Below, piece after piece: positions 63,583 through 64,000 of a DNA stretch of 64,000 nt. The notes beneath the pieces are model-generated. The model was given only the letters and a program-made list of their open reading frames with translations. It did not search any database and was not told the DNA's origin. This DNA comes from Mycolicibacterium komossense. GTDB lineage: Bacteria; Actinomycetota; Actinomycetes; Mycobacteriales; Mycobacteriaceae. Made by a program: the position numbers and the translations under genes. Within the stretch, counting starts at the first letter, position 1. The number at the start of each line of letters is the position of its first letter. The stretch spans positions 248,555 to 312,554 of the forward strand of contig NZ_JACKTY010000028.1 in the NCBI RefSeq assembly GCF_025822605.1, in the 5' to 3' direction.

Positions 63583-63948
63583 GTGCCCCGGACAGATGAA
63601 AATGGTCGGCAGCTCAAGGCGCTGCTGGACTACCTCCTTGACGGAGACCTTGAGGCCAAGGAGATCTACGACTCCCTCGGCACGTCAAGCAGCACTTATT
63701 ACCGCCGGATCAAAGAACAGGACTACCCCAACGCCGAGGAATTGCGTCGCGTCGCGGACCGGTTCGATCTGAGCTATCCGGACCTGCAGATCCGATTCGG
63801 ACTCATGAGTCGCCAAGAAGTGTGGAGCTACATCGAGTCCGCTCCGGTAACCGTGGCGACAATTAACGAGACCGTAAATAAAACAGCCACACGCCGTCCG
63901 ACCAAACTTTCCGAATTATCGCCACGCCAAGACGCACCGCCGCTTTAA
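63583..63948 (+). CDS. Small helix-turn-helix regulator
   Basis: 121 residues. A helical N-terminal part (about 10-70) has the HTH-like run DLEAKEIYDSLGTSSSTYYRR, followed by a second helical pair (AEELRRVADRFDL, SYPDLQIRFGLMS), the layout of Xre-type or immunity-repressor-like proteins. The C-terminal 40 residues are polar and Thr-rich. TAAGGT (63571-63576) points to a leaderless start at GTG 63583; GTG 63580 is in frame too. I do not recognise the exact family. Its last part is less GC-rich than the neighbours (attaacgagaccgtaaataa), as is the sequence just after it. Confidence 0.75.
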   Translation: MPRTDENGRQLKALLDYLLDGDLEAKEIYDSLGTSSSTYYRRIKEQDYPNAEELRRVADRFDLSYPDLQIRFGLMSRQEVWSYIESAPVTVATINETVNKTATRRPTKLSELSPRQDAPPL

Positions 63949-64000
63949 GTTATAGAATTTGGCGACCCGTATTCAGGCCCGAAGGCACTCTCTGTGGCTA

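Noticed and set aside
63547..63588. Three GTGCCC hexamers before and at the HTH start
   Set aside because: Irregular spacing and common in GC-rich DNA; not treated as an iteron or operator.

Overview
The window is a high-GC actinobacterial chromosome segment that I read as a rapidly growing Mycobacterium (Mycolicibacterium). From memory of the M. tuberculosis map, its gene order follows the segment Rv1614 to Rv1535 in reverse: trpABC / membrane protein / trpE / bcpB, hisI-F-impA-A-H-B-C-D, nadC-B-A / nrtR, lipase, bsaP-bioB, bioD-F-A, OafA-like acyltransferase, treX-Y-Z, ilvA, Ddn-like, dnaE1, lprI, RluD-like, lspA, ansA, dinX, ileS. The phiRv1 prophage that separates bioB from bioD in M. tuberculosis is absent. 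EfeUOB, PrsW and BioQ fit an environmental species. No species can be named from this sequence alone.

Layout: 1-4773 tryptophan operon (minus strand), without trpD and trpF. 4825-11169 bcp followed by an accessory block where M. tuberculosis has only chaA: leuA with a leucine leader-peptide attenuator, a GntR regulator, an orphan ABC ATPase and a type II restriction-modification pair. 11224-17623 complete his operon from hisD to hisI, including the bifunctional isomerase PriA that also supplies the missing TrpF step. 17702-20693 transporter, a single-pass membrane protein paired with a PrsW-type protease, and a membrane-anchored protein. 20888-25112 nadABC with its repressor NrtR. 25174-32900 lipase and the biotin regulon (bsaP, bioB, bioQ, 2H phosphoesterase, bioD, bioF, bioA). 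32989-41451 acyltransferase and trehalose-from-glycogen genes. 41580-45713 EfeUOB iron uptake behind an IdeR-like box. 45772-49857 ilvA, an F420-type reductase, two membrane proteins and a diguanylate cyclase. 49862-59309 dnaE1, a lysozyme-inhibitor lipoprotein, RarD, RluD-like, lspA, ansA, DinB polymerase and an S4 protein. 59387-62776 ileS with a T-box leader. 62814-64000 a condensation-domain-like protein divergent from a small HTH regulator.

The window is dominated by amino-acid and cofactor biosynthesis, and different operons show different control logic: leader-peptide attenuation (leuA), T-box (ileS), repressors encoded next to their targets (NrtR for nad, BioQ for bio), and probably IdeR for efe. 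Many promoters have a -10 element placed so that transcription starts at or next to the start codon, as in leaderless mycobacterial mRNAs. No tRNA, rRNA, CRISPR array, insertion sequence or prophage was seen. No stretch longer than about 300 bases lacks a gene; the largest intergenic region (62555-62813) holds the T-box leader.
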